The notes under the pieces were generated by a model that did not search any database, was not told where the DNA came from, and worked only from the letters and a program-made list of their open reading frames with translations. Position numbers and translations under genes: made by a program. From positions 120,187,879-120,251,878 of the forward strand of contig NC_072896.1 in the NCBI RefSeq assembly GCF_027943255.1: a stretch of 64,000 bases of DNA, in the 5' to 3' direction. Source of the DNA: Anastrepha obliqua (Eukaryota > Arthropoda > Insecta > Diptera > Tephritidae). Shown here in pieces: positions 54,570 to 64,000 of this stretch. Within the stretch, counting starts at the first letter, position 1; each line of letters starts with the position of its first letter.

Positions 54570-54744
54570 TGATCATTTGACGAATCCTTCGAAGGAGCTG
54601 GTTTTGGTTCTGGTAAAAGTCATTCCAAGATTTGGTATACCTTTTAAATAGCGCAATACTTGCTTTGCTGCCAGTCAATGTACATTTCCGTAGTTGGTGT
54701 TAAATTGACTCAATACGCGTACTATGTGTGCGATGTCTGGCCTT
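54570..54744 (-). pseudogene. Copia (Ty1/copia) polyprotein fragment, downstream piece
   Basis: The minus strand reads RPDIAHIVRVLSQFNTNYGN, a stop, then LAAKQVLRYLKGIPNLGMTF. This is the Copia RT to RNase H junction (RPDIAxxVxxLSQF and WxAxKxVLRYLKGT). It continues the frame of 56161-56690 across the inserted R1-type element. The target-site duplication gatgtctggcctt is at 54732-54744. Confidence 0.85.
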
Positions 54745-56160
54745 TTTTTTTTGTGGAGAAGGGGAAGCATCAAAAGCGAAGCCGTGGTGTGGGACTTTAA
54801 CCCCCTCAAGCATATTTCGGTCATTAATGAACCGCGGGCATTGGAACAAGATATGCCTCGCCGTTTCTTGTTCTTCGGGGCACTGCGGGCAGTACGGGTC
54901 GTTCTCAAGATGGAACCTGTGTAGGTATGCTTTGAAGCAACCGTGTCCAGTCAGCTACTGTGTGATACAAAAATAAATTTCTCCATGTTTTTGCTCAATC
55001 CACCTCGCAATGTTTGGGATCAGTTCAAAGGTCCACCTACCTTTCTCGGATTGCTTCCATCGTATCTGCCACTGCCACTTGGATTGCGTCATCTGAGGCA
55101 GTGCGATAGGCACTGGTTACTCGCAGGGCGCCAAGTCTGTATGTGGCTCGTATGTGTTGGAGGTACGATGGCTTCATGTTTGCCCAGATTGGTGCTGCGT
55201 ACAGAATCACTGAGCTCGTGACTGTTAACAGGAGTCTCCGTATACTTGAGTGAGGGCAGCCAATATTACGCATTAGTCTAGTCAACGCGTTATTTATTTT
55301 TACGGCTTTTTTACTAACAGACTCTAAATAATGCTTAAAGGTAATTTTCGAGTCAATAAGTACTCCCAGATATTTGATATATGACTGCCACCTTATATAA
55401 CATTTAAACCATCTTCTAATTCTTACAATTGCATCGTTGCATAACGCTTGCAACACGTCCAGATGCTTTCCAACTACCACCAACGCAATGTTGTCTGCGT
55501 ATCCAATGAGGGTAGCATCTTCAGGAAGCTCAAGCTTGAGGATACCGTCATACATAACATTCCAAAGTGTTGGACCAAACACCGAGCCCTGTGGGACACC
55601 GCCCGTTACTTTATATGGGCCTATTCCGTTGTCAGTATCATAAAGCAAGGCCTGTTTTCAAAGAAGCTTGATATGATTTTTTGCAGGTATTTCGGCACCG
55701 CGAATCCTCTCAGTGCACTCATAATCTGGGGCCAGCTTGCGGAGTTGAACGCATTTTTTATGTCTAAGGTAACAATAGCGCAGTATTTCTTCGTGCCACC
55801 TTTCCATTTCCTGCCGCTAGTGGCTTGACGAGCAATACTCATTACAGCTTGTATTGCGTCCACGGTTGAGCGGCCTTTTCTAAAGCCGTATTGGTTTGGG
55901 GAAAGACCTGTTGGTTCTAGTATTTTGCCGAGTGTATCTAGCATACAGAGTGGACGGTATGACGATGGATGATCCAGCGGCTTTCCTGGTTTGGGTAGCA
56001 GTACCAACCTCTGTTTCTTCCACACTTTTGGGGAAACGCCTTCGTTGAGACACGTGTTGTACAATTTAGCAAAAAAATTGGGTGTTGATTTAATTGCTGC
56101 TTTCACAGCTACATTTGGCAAGCCATCTAAGCCCGAAGCTTTGTTATCCGCAAGGCGCTG
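54745..56160 (-). mobile_element. R1-clade non-LTR retrotransposon, 5'-truncated insertion
   Basis: The minus strand carries LADNKASGLDGLPNVAVKAA, KVWKKQRLVLLPKPGKPLD, SYRPLCMLDTLGKILE, NQYGFRKGRSTVDAIQAVMS, IVTLDIKNAFNSASW, GGVPQGSVFGPTLWNVMYDG and LIGYADNIALVVVGKHLD. It ends with a knuckle (CPQCPEEQ...HILFQCPRF) and a poly-A tail (poly-T at 54743-54752). The RT blocks match R1-clade elements. The catalytic YADD is changed to YADN, and several frame shifts occur. It is inserted in a Copia element with the 13-bp duplication gatgtctggcctt on both sides. R1 itself targets 28S rDNA; relatives in this clade use other sites. Confidence 0.9.
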
Positions 56161-56690
56161 GATGTCTGGCCTTGTTGAAACAGCCAAGTACATTAGTGAG
56201 CCAACTAGATTCTGGAATGGCAGTTTGCTTGCAGAATGATAAAGCTTTATTATTCTTCTTCGGTTTTCGGAGACATTGCCTTAGGCAGCTTTATGCTGGC
56301 GTTTGCAGGTGTGGCGGCCAGATTACATTCTTCCATGTTAAATCCTTTCAGTAATTGAGTTACGTATTTCGATTGACACATTGTAATAGTTTTGGTTTTT
56401 ATATATTACATTCACCAAATTCTTACATTTCGAAAGCAGATGCAAGATAATTTTTTATTTGTTCTAACTTTTGCTAGCTGTTCAGCGCTATATGGCAATA
56501 AGTGCAATAGAGCTTTTGTTTTTGTAAATGCATGTACACGGATCACATTTTGATGCTGTCATGTTCATATTTCGTAGTTTCTGATCTAGCTTTTTGTAGC
56601 ACAGTCTACCCGATTGCTTTAGGCCATAGATTGCCTTTTTTAATAAGCAGACGTTGTTGATATATTATCCATTTCAGCAGCTTAATTTTC
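56161..56690 (-). pseudogene. Copia (Ty1/copia) polyprotein fragment, upstream piece
   Basis: The minus strand, in order, reads VCLLKKAIYGLKQSGRLCYK, LDQKLRNMNMTASKCDPCTC and IYKNKSSIALIAI. After decayed sequence it continues TITMCQSKYVTQLLKGFNME, ECNLAATPANASIKLPKAMS and PFQNLVGSLMYLAVSTRPDI. This is the second half of the Copia reverse transcriptase (KAxYGLKQ, SQxxYVxxLLxxFxM, VGSLMYLxxxTRPDI). The YVDD catalytic motif falls in the damaged stretch near 56440-56480. The split at RPDI is caused by the R1-type insertion. No LTRs were seen, so this is an internal fragment. Confidence 0.85.
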
Positions 56691-56694
56691 AAAT

Positions 56695-58305
56695 TTCTCA
56701 ATAAGCTCTATTCATCCGGTTCCCTATTTTAATTACTCTCAATTTTCGCCACATTCCAAGCGCTTTCCTGATTTACCGCTTTGTAAATCCTTACAAGTAT
56801 TAGAAGAACATTTCACTAATTAACGTCTTAATTAAATCAGGATAATTTTAATTTGTAAACAAGTACCATTCATTACCTGCTTTGTATTTTAAATTCATAA
56901 TCAATTACCACTTATAAGCCACTACTTTGTATGAAACAAGCCAGTACTGGCCACATGTAACACATGCAACAAAAGCACCCACCAAGCAAAAAAGGCAAAC
57001 AAACAAATAAGCAAAACAAAAGCGAAAGGACCTGCCTACATTTACAAGCGGTTAACCACAAACGGCCGCACATCCGCTAGTAGACAATTTTAATGGCGCG
57101 CTCACAAAACGTTTCGAGGCCGGATCAGCATTTTACGCCTCTACTATTACCCGTTTATAATACTCGGCCGTAAAACATTGAGCTGCGCCAGCGGCAACAC
57201 ACTTGCCGAGCAGCATAAAAAACAGCGGCCGCTTTATTACTGCACAACAAAAATCATAAATTAATTTTTTGTGCTATGCCAACTGGCCGCTTTAGCGTAA
57301 ATCCGCCGAAATCATACAGCTGCTGCGTAAATGGTTGGAACCGCACCGCGTCTCGCTCACTAACAGTTGCGGAATGCGCGGCCATTGTAAGGGAGTTTAG
57401 CGGGTCAAAGGTGGTGTAAAAACCGCAACTATACGCGCGCTTGAAAAAATACTTAACCCGAAAAAATAGAATAGAGCGCATAAAGAAAAATAAAAATTAA
57501 ATAAAAAACAAAACTACACATGCTCCGACAGGCCGCCAAAAAATAAATACCAAAAATACGAATATTTTGCACGTAAACTTAAAAAAGTTAAAAAAGCAAA
57601 AGTTAAAATGCGGAACGCTAAAGTGTAAGAATTGGCGTCGAGTAGAAGTTGAAAACCCACAATTGAACTTGGCCGCGGCTGTGCAACGCAAAGTGGAGGC
57701 CGGGGTGAAGTAACAGCTAAAACCACACAGCTCTTTGGCATTTTTAGCGCGCCATACCCCATAGCCGACAGCTCACATTCTCCACGCCCTTTGTATTTGT
57801 ATTTATGAAAAACTAGTATTTTTTTCTCGCTACGCACACCAACTCCTTTGTTACTCTTTCCCATTTATTTTATATTACATTTCGCTGGCCAGATCGCATA
57901 TAGGGCGAAATAAATAAAAATAAGCTTTTTTCGTTTCCTATTTTTTCGGCACTTTTTCGTGCCGAAAGTATGCAGCAAGAAACAATTCAAAATATAAAAT
58001 AGTGAAGTGAAATAAAAAATATGTTACAGATAAACCGCAACAATGCGGAGTGCAACATTTGTTGCAACTCTGTTGCAAATATGGGAGGAAGGGTGGCGGG
58101 TATGAGGTTTTATTTATTTCTCTTTTTTCTGTTAGCACTCACTTTTTTATTAAGCGCCTTTGTGGAGTTTCTGAATGAGTTTATTTAAAAACAATGCTTG
58201 AAACGTTGCATGAATCGTTGAAATGTATGAAAAGTTTGCGAAGATAAAGAGTTGCAGTAAATATTAAAAATAAGTAAAAATTAGTTATTTACTTAAATTT
58301 ATACA
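56695..58305. other. intergenic DNA, no gene recognised
   Basis: Mixed AT-rich sequence with somewhat more GC between about 57000 and 57800. No coding domains, transposon ends or RNA genes were recognised. Confidence 0.5.
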
Positions 58306-58310
58306 CTTTA

Positions 58311-58622
58311 TTTTAACCGAATGGGTTGGTGCGTGACTATCATTCGGAATTGAGAGAACGTAGGTTCAAATCTCGGTGGATCACCAAAATTAAGAAAAAC
58401 ATTTTTCTAATAGCGGTCGCCCCTCGGCAGGCAATGGCAAATCTCCGATTGTATTTCAGCAATGAAAAAACTCCACATAAATATATCTGCCGTTCGGAGT
58501 CGCCTTGAAACTGTAGTCCCTCCATTTGTGGAACAACATCAAGACGCATACCACAAATAGGAGGCGGAGCTCGGCCATACACCCAAAAAAGGGTGTACGC
58601 GCCAATTATATATATATATATA
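58311..58622 (+). mobile_element. tRNA-derived SINE, copy with damaged head
   Basis: It aligns with 49715-50030: ccgaatgggttggtgcgtga, then ggttcaaatctcgg (box B with one change), aatagcggtcgcccctcggc, gaacaacatcaagacgca and ggtgtacgcgccaatt, followed by a TA tail. The first about 10 bp of the head are replaced. A rosa fragment begins directly after the tail. Confidence 0.8.
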
Positions 58623-58627
58623 TATGA

Positions 58628-59047
58628 TAATATGGGTATGGCTCAATTACGTATCGAACAAAATATCGGACAAATAGCCGCCGCGGTCTCGGCGGCACAC
58701 CTCCATCCGATGGTCCAAATTTTCGATGACGCTGAGGCATAATTGAGGTTCTATGCCGTTAATGTCCCAAATTTTCTCATCCTTTAGCTCTTGAATTGTT
58801 GCTGGCTTATCGACGTACACCTTTTCTTTCAAATAACCCCAAAGAAAGAAGTCCAACGGTGTCAAATCACATGATCTTGGCGGCCAATTGACATCGTCGC
58901 GACGTGAGATTATTCGGCCATCAAATTTTTCGCGCAAAAGAGCGAAAGAGCAAACCACATATCGCCCAAATGCGGGAATTCTGCTTATTGACGAATCAAC
59001 TGAGGTGAAAAAGTGCCTCATCAGTGAAGATGATTTTCTTCACGAAG
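58628..59047 (-). pseudogene. rosa-like DD41D transposase fragment
   Basis: The minus strand has the first aspartate region in an altered frame near 59030 (atcatcttcactgatgaggc). After a deletion it reads FALLREKFDGRIISRRDDVN, WPPRSCDLTPLDFFLWGYLK (third aspartate), VYVDKPATIQELKDEKIWDI and NGIEPQLCLSVIENLDHRME. The second aspartate is lost in the deletion. The C-terminal coding end is near 58650 and the outer repeat is missing. It is bordered on both sides by SINE sequence. Confidence 0.8.
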
Positions 59048-59143
59048 TGCGTGTTCCACAAATGGAGGGACCTACAGTTTCACCTCCGAACGGCAGATAT
59101 TTTTATGAAGCGTTTTTTTGTGGCAGAAATATACTCGGAGGGT
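59047..59143 (-). repeat. tRNA-derived SINE, internal fragment
   Basis: The plus strand gttccacaaatggagggacc, tacagtttca, gaacggcagatatttttatg and ggcagaaatatactcgg is the complement of the middle of the SINE (positions corresponding to about 49852-49950). Both ends are missing. Confidence 0.7.
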
Positions 59144-59149
59144 TCTTAG

Positions 59150-60890
59150 GTCCGTGTGTTTAGCACTGAGAGTCGGCCACAGCTGTCGGGTGATTTTGCA
59201 TGTGGCTTCATTACGCCATCTTTCATTTGCTTCTCTTACAATTTCTTCGCGTATACGTATACGTTTACATGTTTGCAAGGGTATACCTATGTAAGTGCCT
59301 ATGTACTCATCAATCAATTTGATACCGATTTTCGCTGATTCATCGGCTCTGCAGTTCCCCTGTCACAATGGCCAGGAACCCATGTTATCCTTAGGTGAAA
59401 TAACTCAGCCATCTCTTTAAAAGATGTGCGTCATTTCATGGCTACCTTGGAGGTTGTCGACTGTTTTGTGCGAGATTTTATCGCCGCTTGGCTATCAGTG
59501 AAAATGTAGATATCATCTCCAGGTATTGCATCACACTGTACCAGTGCCACGGGTTTCATTATTGCCATCAGTTCAGCTTGAAAGACACTACAGTAGTCCG
59601 GAAGCCAAAAACTGAAGGAGATCCCCAGATGCTCGGAAGATACACCTCCGCCCACTCTGCCCTCGAGCTTTGAGTCATCTATGTATACATGGATGGACTC
59701 GTCCTGTCTTACTAAGGGCATTCCACCATATTACAATACCGTAGAAGAGAATGAGTCTAATAACTGCTGTGTACAACCAGTGTATGATTCTGGGTTTCAA
59801 GCCTTCCGCAGGAGTATAGCGTAGCTTTGCGTACTCTATCTGCGACTGTGAGTCCCCAATTTAGCTTCCTATCCAGTACGAGTCCGAGATATTTAGCGCT
59901 TTCTGTTACTTTAAGGGGTTTTCCCCCTAAATGTTGAAGAGCAGGTGTTTTGTGTTCTCCGCTGAACAGTATCAGTTCCGTTTTTTCTGTATTCACTTCC
60001 AGTCCTCGACTTTTGCACCAAAGTGATAGTCTATTGAGAGCTCTTTGCGGAAGATAGCACAGTGTTGGAAGGTGTTTGACCGAGATTGCTATTACAATGT
60101 CAACGGCATATGAAATTATCCTACCTCCAATTATTCCAGTTCCTGAAGAAGATTATTGATGGTCAGAGATTACCCCACCACTGATCGAAAATTTCTTAAT
60201 GAATGTTTTACCCAAATCTGATACGCGCAGATTAGCCCGATTTAGCATTCGCTCTATGAGCGAGATGAGCGCTCTATTTACTCCAATTTCCGTTAGCGAT
60301 TTGATAATTGCTTCCGGATGTATGTTAATGAAAGACCGCAAGGGTGTATTCCTTATAGTGAAGTGATTTCACAATCGTGTCGACTAGCGAGTGGAACGCT
60401 GTCTGTACTGATTTGCCTTTGCTGTATGCATGTTGAGAAGGTGATAGCTTGTTCCTAATCTTTCCTTTTATGTGACCATCTAGCAAATCGCTCTAACGTT
60501 TTTAACAGGAAGGATGATAGGCTAATCGGCCTCTAGTCCTTCGGTTTCGCATGTGTGATTTTTCCTGCTTTGAGAATGAAGACTACTTTTACTTCAGCCC
60601 ATTTTTTGGGGATATAATTAAGTCGTACAACTGCCTCAAAAATTGAGGCGAATCTAGGTGCAATCATACCTATTGTATGTTGCAGGTCAGAGGGGGTAAA
60701 TCCATTTGGTCCTGGTGATTTGTAAGGTTTGAAACTTTCGATGGCAAATTTTATGTTGTCCTCCGTTATAAAATCTGTTGGGGGACCTCCATTGTGAACT
60801 ATACGATGAGTTCTGCCGTCTTCACTACTAATACTTATAAGATGGTGGTTTCTGTTTAAATTGTAAAAAATAAGACAAATCAATACTTTT
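59150..60890 (-). pseudogene. RNase H-type non-LTR retrotransposon, RT to RNase H
   Basis: Reading down the minus strand: FAIESFKPYKSPGPNGFTPS (RT domain 0), PKKWAEVKVVFILKAGK, HPEAIIKSLTEIGVNRALIS, LNRANLRVSDLGK, MNTEKTELILFSGEHKTPAL (thumb), KYLGLVLDRKLNWGLT, then IHVYIDDSKLEGRVGGGVSS, YIFTDSQAAIKSRTKQSTTS and PLQTCKRIRIREEIV. The RNase H start is YIDDSKL, with D replacing G of TDGS. It is the same family as 12122-13145 but extends further upstream. The YADD block is lost in a broken stretch near 60100. It carries multiple shifts. Confidence 0.8.
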
Positions 60891-61153
60891 CCAAATTTAT
60901 TATTGTAGTAAGAACAAACTAATATATTAGATTAAGGGATGCATTTTGATGAGATTACATGTTATTCATTGTCAGCAAAGAAGTTTTACGCAAAAAAGCT
61001 TTACTTATCGCAGGCAATATTGGGCTGTTCACTGCTATTTTTTCGATGTGCGGTCGAAATAAAGATTAAAAGCGGGCGTATGATATATCGAATGAAAGAT
61101 AATTGGATACACTTTTTAAGAAAAGTTTTACCTACATTATGTTGGTTGGTTGG

Positions 61154-61895
61154 TTAGAGTGGTGATTCATCCAGAATCCAACTAGCGCTTCCGCACCATT
61201 TTGTTGCCACATCCTCGTTACCAAATTGTTTAACAGTTATTTGCAGCAGGACTATATCCAGTCTGTGCGGTTTAGGAACCTTATTAGGTTGTTGACGAAC
61301 AGCGGTTTGCCCAGGGTTAACATTCTGTCCTTCCATAGGGCAGGGCATTCACAGAGGGAATGGAAGATTGTTTCTTTTTTCTCCGGTTGTTTAAAACTGT
61401 GACAGTGTGTGTTGTGAGGGATGCCCATTTTGGTGGCATGTTCTCCGATAGACCAGAAGCCAGTTATGACTGCCGTAAGTCTACAGATGTCCCGTCGTTT
61501 CATGTTTATTAATGTCGACGATTGGTTGAGGTTGTAGGTGGGCCATAACGTTCTGCTGATTTTGCATTTCGTTTGGTCTCTCCATCTACAATCTGCAATT
61601 CGAAGGTATTTTAGGGAAATTGGGTTCTTGACCGCACCTAGTGGAGGGAATACTGGTACTGCAAGAGCGCTATTCATGGCAGAACCCCACCTCTTGCCAG
61701 TTCATCAGCTTTTTCGTTACCTTCTATGTTCCGGTGTCCCGGGACCCAAATTAAGGTTACTCTATGGTTTTCACTCAAGTTGGTGAGGCTATTCCTACTT
61801 TGCTCCACCACTTTAGAGGTTGTTATAGTCGCGTCCAGCGCCTGGATTGCAGCTTGGCTATCCGAAAGAATAGCGATATTGCCCTTATTATGTTA
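61154..61895 (-). pseudogene. RNase H-type retrotransposon, RNase H to C-terminus (third family)
   Basis: The minus strand begins GNIAILSDSQAAIQALDATI, TTSKVVEQSRNSLTNLSEN and VTLIWVPGHRNIEGNEKADE, a well-kept RNase H core with intact DSQ and GHRNIEGNEKAD motifs. A frame change leads to the C-terminal part: RWRDQTKCKISRTLWPTYN, RRDICRLTAVITGFWSIGEH and HCHSFKQPEKKETIFHSLCE, then CPAL. It differs from the families at 12122 and 43760. The RT is absent, so the copy is truncated. Confidence 0.75.
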
Positions 61896-62029
61896 ACAGT
61901 GTAAACTTTTGAAAATAATTTTTTATGTAAATTTTTTTTACATTTTTTCTTGAATAAAAATTCGTCCATATAGTCTAGATTAGTTCATGTTCCCCAGCAG
62001 TATGAAAAAAGGCTATAGTTTTATAGTCA

Positions 62030-62450
62030 CAGTTGCTCGGCAGCAATGGTTGAAATACTGGACGACATTAGAATTAGTTTTGACAACGGAGACTTGACTC
62101 CACTTTGTTTACTTGACTTTTCTAAAGCATTTGACTCAGTGGATCACAAATTGTTATGTTTGAGGCTTTAAAGACAGTATTTCTGCCTCAAAGACAGTGC
62201 AGTGAAGCTCATGGTGGCAGATCGCAGAAGGTTAAGACCAAAAAATTAACATCTCAGCCTAAATATGTACACACTGGTGTTCCGCAAGGGTCTATCCTTG
62301 GTCCACTTTTATTCAATCTTTTTGTTAATGATGTTATTATCGTTTGTCAGTATGTGAATGTCCATGCGTATGCTGATGAAATACAATTGTACTTGTCCAG
62401 TCGTATTGGTCTCGTTGAAGATCTATGTTTCAAAATAAAAAAGTGATTTG
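62030..62450 (+). pseudogene. CR1/Jockey-like retrotransposon RT fragment
   Basis: The plus strand reads AMVEILDDIRISFDNGDLTP, LCLLDFSKAFDSVDHKLLCL (first catalytic aspartate block), then after a shift VHTGVPQGSILGPLLFNLFV, NDVIIVCQYVNVHAYADEIQ and LYLSSRIGLVEDLCFKIKK. The YADD motif is changed to YADE. Only the palm is present and both ends are truncated. Motif choice (DFSKAFDSVDH, PQGSILGPLLF) places it in the CR1/Jockey-like group, but in a different family from 39005-40450. Confidence 0.75.
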
Positions 62451-62469
62451 TCTACTATTTCTGTTTGGG

Positions 62470-62690
62470 ATAATGAAACTTGGCTTGAGCGCGCGACGAA
62501 CATTTTTCACAGTGCGTCGATTTTTGTAATACATTTGTATGATTTGTAAACGTTGTTGAGGCGTAAATGTTTCCATGATGCAATGTCAATGAATACTGAA
62601 CAAAATTATGTATTTAATTTGACCGTACTAACGCGTGATCTGTCAAAAATATCCTATTTGAAAAAATACATCCAATCTGATCACACGGTA
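62470..62690 (-). pseudogene. mariner-like transposase N-terminus and 5' end
   Basis: The minus strand starts at an ATG near 62577 (METFTPQQRLQIIQMYYKNR and RTVKNVRRA), the opening helix-turn-helix of DD37-41D mariner-like transposases. Upstream, toward 62690, is a noncoding leader (gtgtgatcagattggatgta) that may be the 5' terminal repeat. The rest of the gene is missing. Confidence 0.6.
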
Positions 62691-62895
62691 GTTTCGATAA
62701 AAGCGCATTTATAAGGAAGCTTTTAGGCAATGTTGTAGATTCTTTGAAATTACTATAATACATTTTTTTATTCTACTTTAATTAAATTTTTTTATTTGAT
62801 TTTATTTAGTTTCATTTTTTCTCCTAATTATTTTATATATATTTTTTATTAGAATTTATTTTATTTTTGTATGTGTATTTGTATCATTCCATGTA

Positions 62896-64000
62896 CAGGG
62901 TGAACGATATGAAGTGTTACCCACTTCACACTGGTTGTATCTGTAAAAGAGCTTATGACATCAACGTCAAAATTGATCTAATGACAGTTCTATATATTGT
63001 TTATAAGCCATCAAAAGCAATTGCGTCTCAGTTTTGTTGAATTTTTTTTTCTGTGATGGATTTCAAACGTAATAGTGTGATTGTGTTATATTTGGCTGGA
63101 AAATCACAACCAGCCATTGTTCGTGAGCTCAGTCAGCTCAAAGTGAATAAAATGTTTGTGTATCGCACCATTACTCGTTACAATGATACAGGTGGTCATC
63201 AAAAGACTGTAACGTCACGTGAAATGGTTCGAAAAGTGAAGAAGCGACTTGAGCGAAATCCACGTCGAAGTGGAAGAAGAATGGCCAACGAACTGAAAAT
63301 ATCGCAAGACAGCATTCGCCGCATATTGAAAAATGAGCTTAAGGTCAAGGCTTACAAGTTCCAAAAAGCACACGATCTTTCGCCCCAGCAAAAAAAGTTC
63401 GGTGCGAAAGAACAAAGGAGTTGTTGCGCTTGCACGAACGTGGCGAATTTCCTAACATTGTGGTTTCTGATGAATTTCCCAATTGAGCATTTCATAAACA
63501 CTCAAAACGATCGTGTTTACTTGACCGAACGCTCATACGAGAATTTGAGTCTACGTATGGCCACTCGAAGCAATTTCCCATCGCAAGTAATGGTTTGGGC
63601 CGCAGTGACCGCTGATGGACGCTCTCCAATCGGTTTTAGCGAGCCTGGTGTCAAAGTGAATGCGACTTATTATCGGGAAAATGTTTCAGAAGCTACTTAA
63701 GAGCCGTGGACACGCAAACATTTCGGTCGTAGACCGTGGACGTTCCAACAGCACTCTCATAAAGCTCGTGTGAACCAATAATGGTTAAAAAATCAAGTTC
63801 TACACTTCATTTCGTCCACACAATGGCTTTCGAATTCGCCAGACGCAAATCCGATGGACTATTCCATCTGGTCCATTTTGGCGAGCAAGGTGTGGACTAA
63901 AAAATATGCCAGTATGGATGCGCTAAAAAAAGTGATTATACGAGAATGGGCCAAAATACCTCAAGATCACATTTGCGCAGCATGCAACTCATTTTTTGAC
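62896..64000 (+). mobile_element. maT-type DD37D element, copy C, runs off the window
   Basis: The left end cagggtgaacgatatgaagt starts at 62896 after TA and matches copy B nearly base for base. The gene begins 160 bp in, as in the other copies. The right end lies beyond position 64000. Confidence 0.85.
63056..64000 (+). pseudogene. maT-type DD37D transposase pseudogene, copy C (partial by window edge)
   Basis: The ATG at 63056 gives MDFKRNSVIVLYLAGKSQPA, then VRKVKKRLERNPRRSGRRMA, SQDSIRRILKNELKVKAYKF and KAHDLSPQQKKFGAKEQRS. A frame slip runs from about 63420 to 63475, so the first aspartate (tctgatgaa) is out of frame, but the frame returns for FPIEHFINTQNDRVYLTERS and FPSQVMVWAAVTADGRSPIG. 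A stop at 63698 and a short deletion removing the second aspartate (at about 63750) end the reading. NPMDYSIWSILASKVWTKKY, with the third aspartate, follows. It has the most complete N-terminal half of the three copies. Confidence 0.85.

Noticed and set aside
57254..57864. overlapping 64-116 codon minus-strand frames
   Set aside because: No recognisable motif and no support from neighbouring sequence.

Overview
This 64-kb window looks like insect nuclear DNA, most likely from a fly. The evidence is AT-rich intergenic sequence, CATA/GTAT and CA microsatellites, and dense remnants of mariner-type DNA transposons and non-LTR retrotransposons. A DD41D mariner of the type described as rosa in tephritid fruit flies occurs in several copies, together with a tRNA-derived SINE, so a tephritid is my best guess. 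That is an inference from repeat content, not proof. I could not recognise any intact host protein-coding gene, rRNA or genuine tRNA. Nearly every recognisable coding stretch belongs to a transposable element, and all are broken.

Layout. 1-9.8 kb: a mariner piece, a deleted rosa copy, a foldback-like inverted repeat joined to a DD34D mariner, two AT-rich tandem-repeat tracts, and a 2.5-kb Tigger/pogo element with terminal inverted repeats (TIRs). 9.85-13.6 kb: a nested stack in which a CR1/Jockey-like retrotransposon carries a TTAA-target element (itself carrying rosa) and a truncated RNase H-bearing retrotransposon. 13.8-16.7 kb: retrotransposon end, a mariner split by a SINE, and a second DD41D element. 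18.6-23.1 kb: RTE-like and RNase H-type retrotransposon fragments and a pentamer microsatellite. 23.4-26.3 kb: a minisatellite and a 2.35-kb GATAGA hexamer array. 26.7-34 kb: a gag-like remnant interrupted by a rosa element with TA target duplications, a second TTAA element, a DD34D mariner, a DD37D (maT-type) element and a cecropia-like mariner interrupted by rosa. 35.8-42.6 kb: RTE-like reverse transcriptase, a second copy of the foldback/mariner composite, a Tc1 element split by a CR1-like insertion, and a different TTAA element. 43.7-53.1 kb: RNase H-type retrotransposon pieces, a second maT copy, a SINE, two further Tc1/mariner-superfamily elements and a non-LTR endonuclease domain. 54.5-56.7 kb: a Copia fragment split by an R1-clade insertion with a 13-bp target-site duplication. 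58.3-64 kb: SINE, rosa and RNase H-type retrotransposon fragments, and a third maT copy running off the window edge.

The elements do not form a pathway. Their relation is historical: insertions within insertions give a relative order of activity. The clearest records are R1-type into Copia, SINE into mariner, CR1-like into Tc1, rosa into a cecropia-like mariner, and a TTAA element into CR1-like. No phage, CRISPR, operon or other novel functional system was seen. The most notable items are the nested insertions with readable target-site duplications, the SINE family, the two TTAA element families, the duplicated foldback-mariner composite and the long hexamer array with linked variant blocks.
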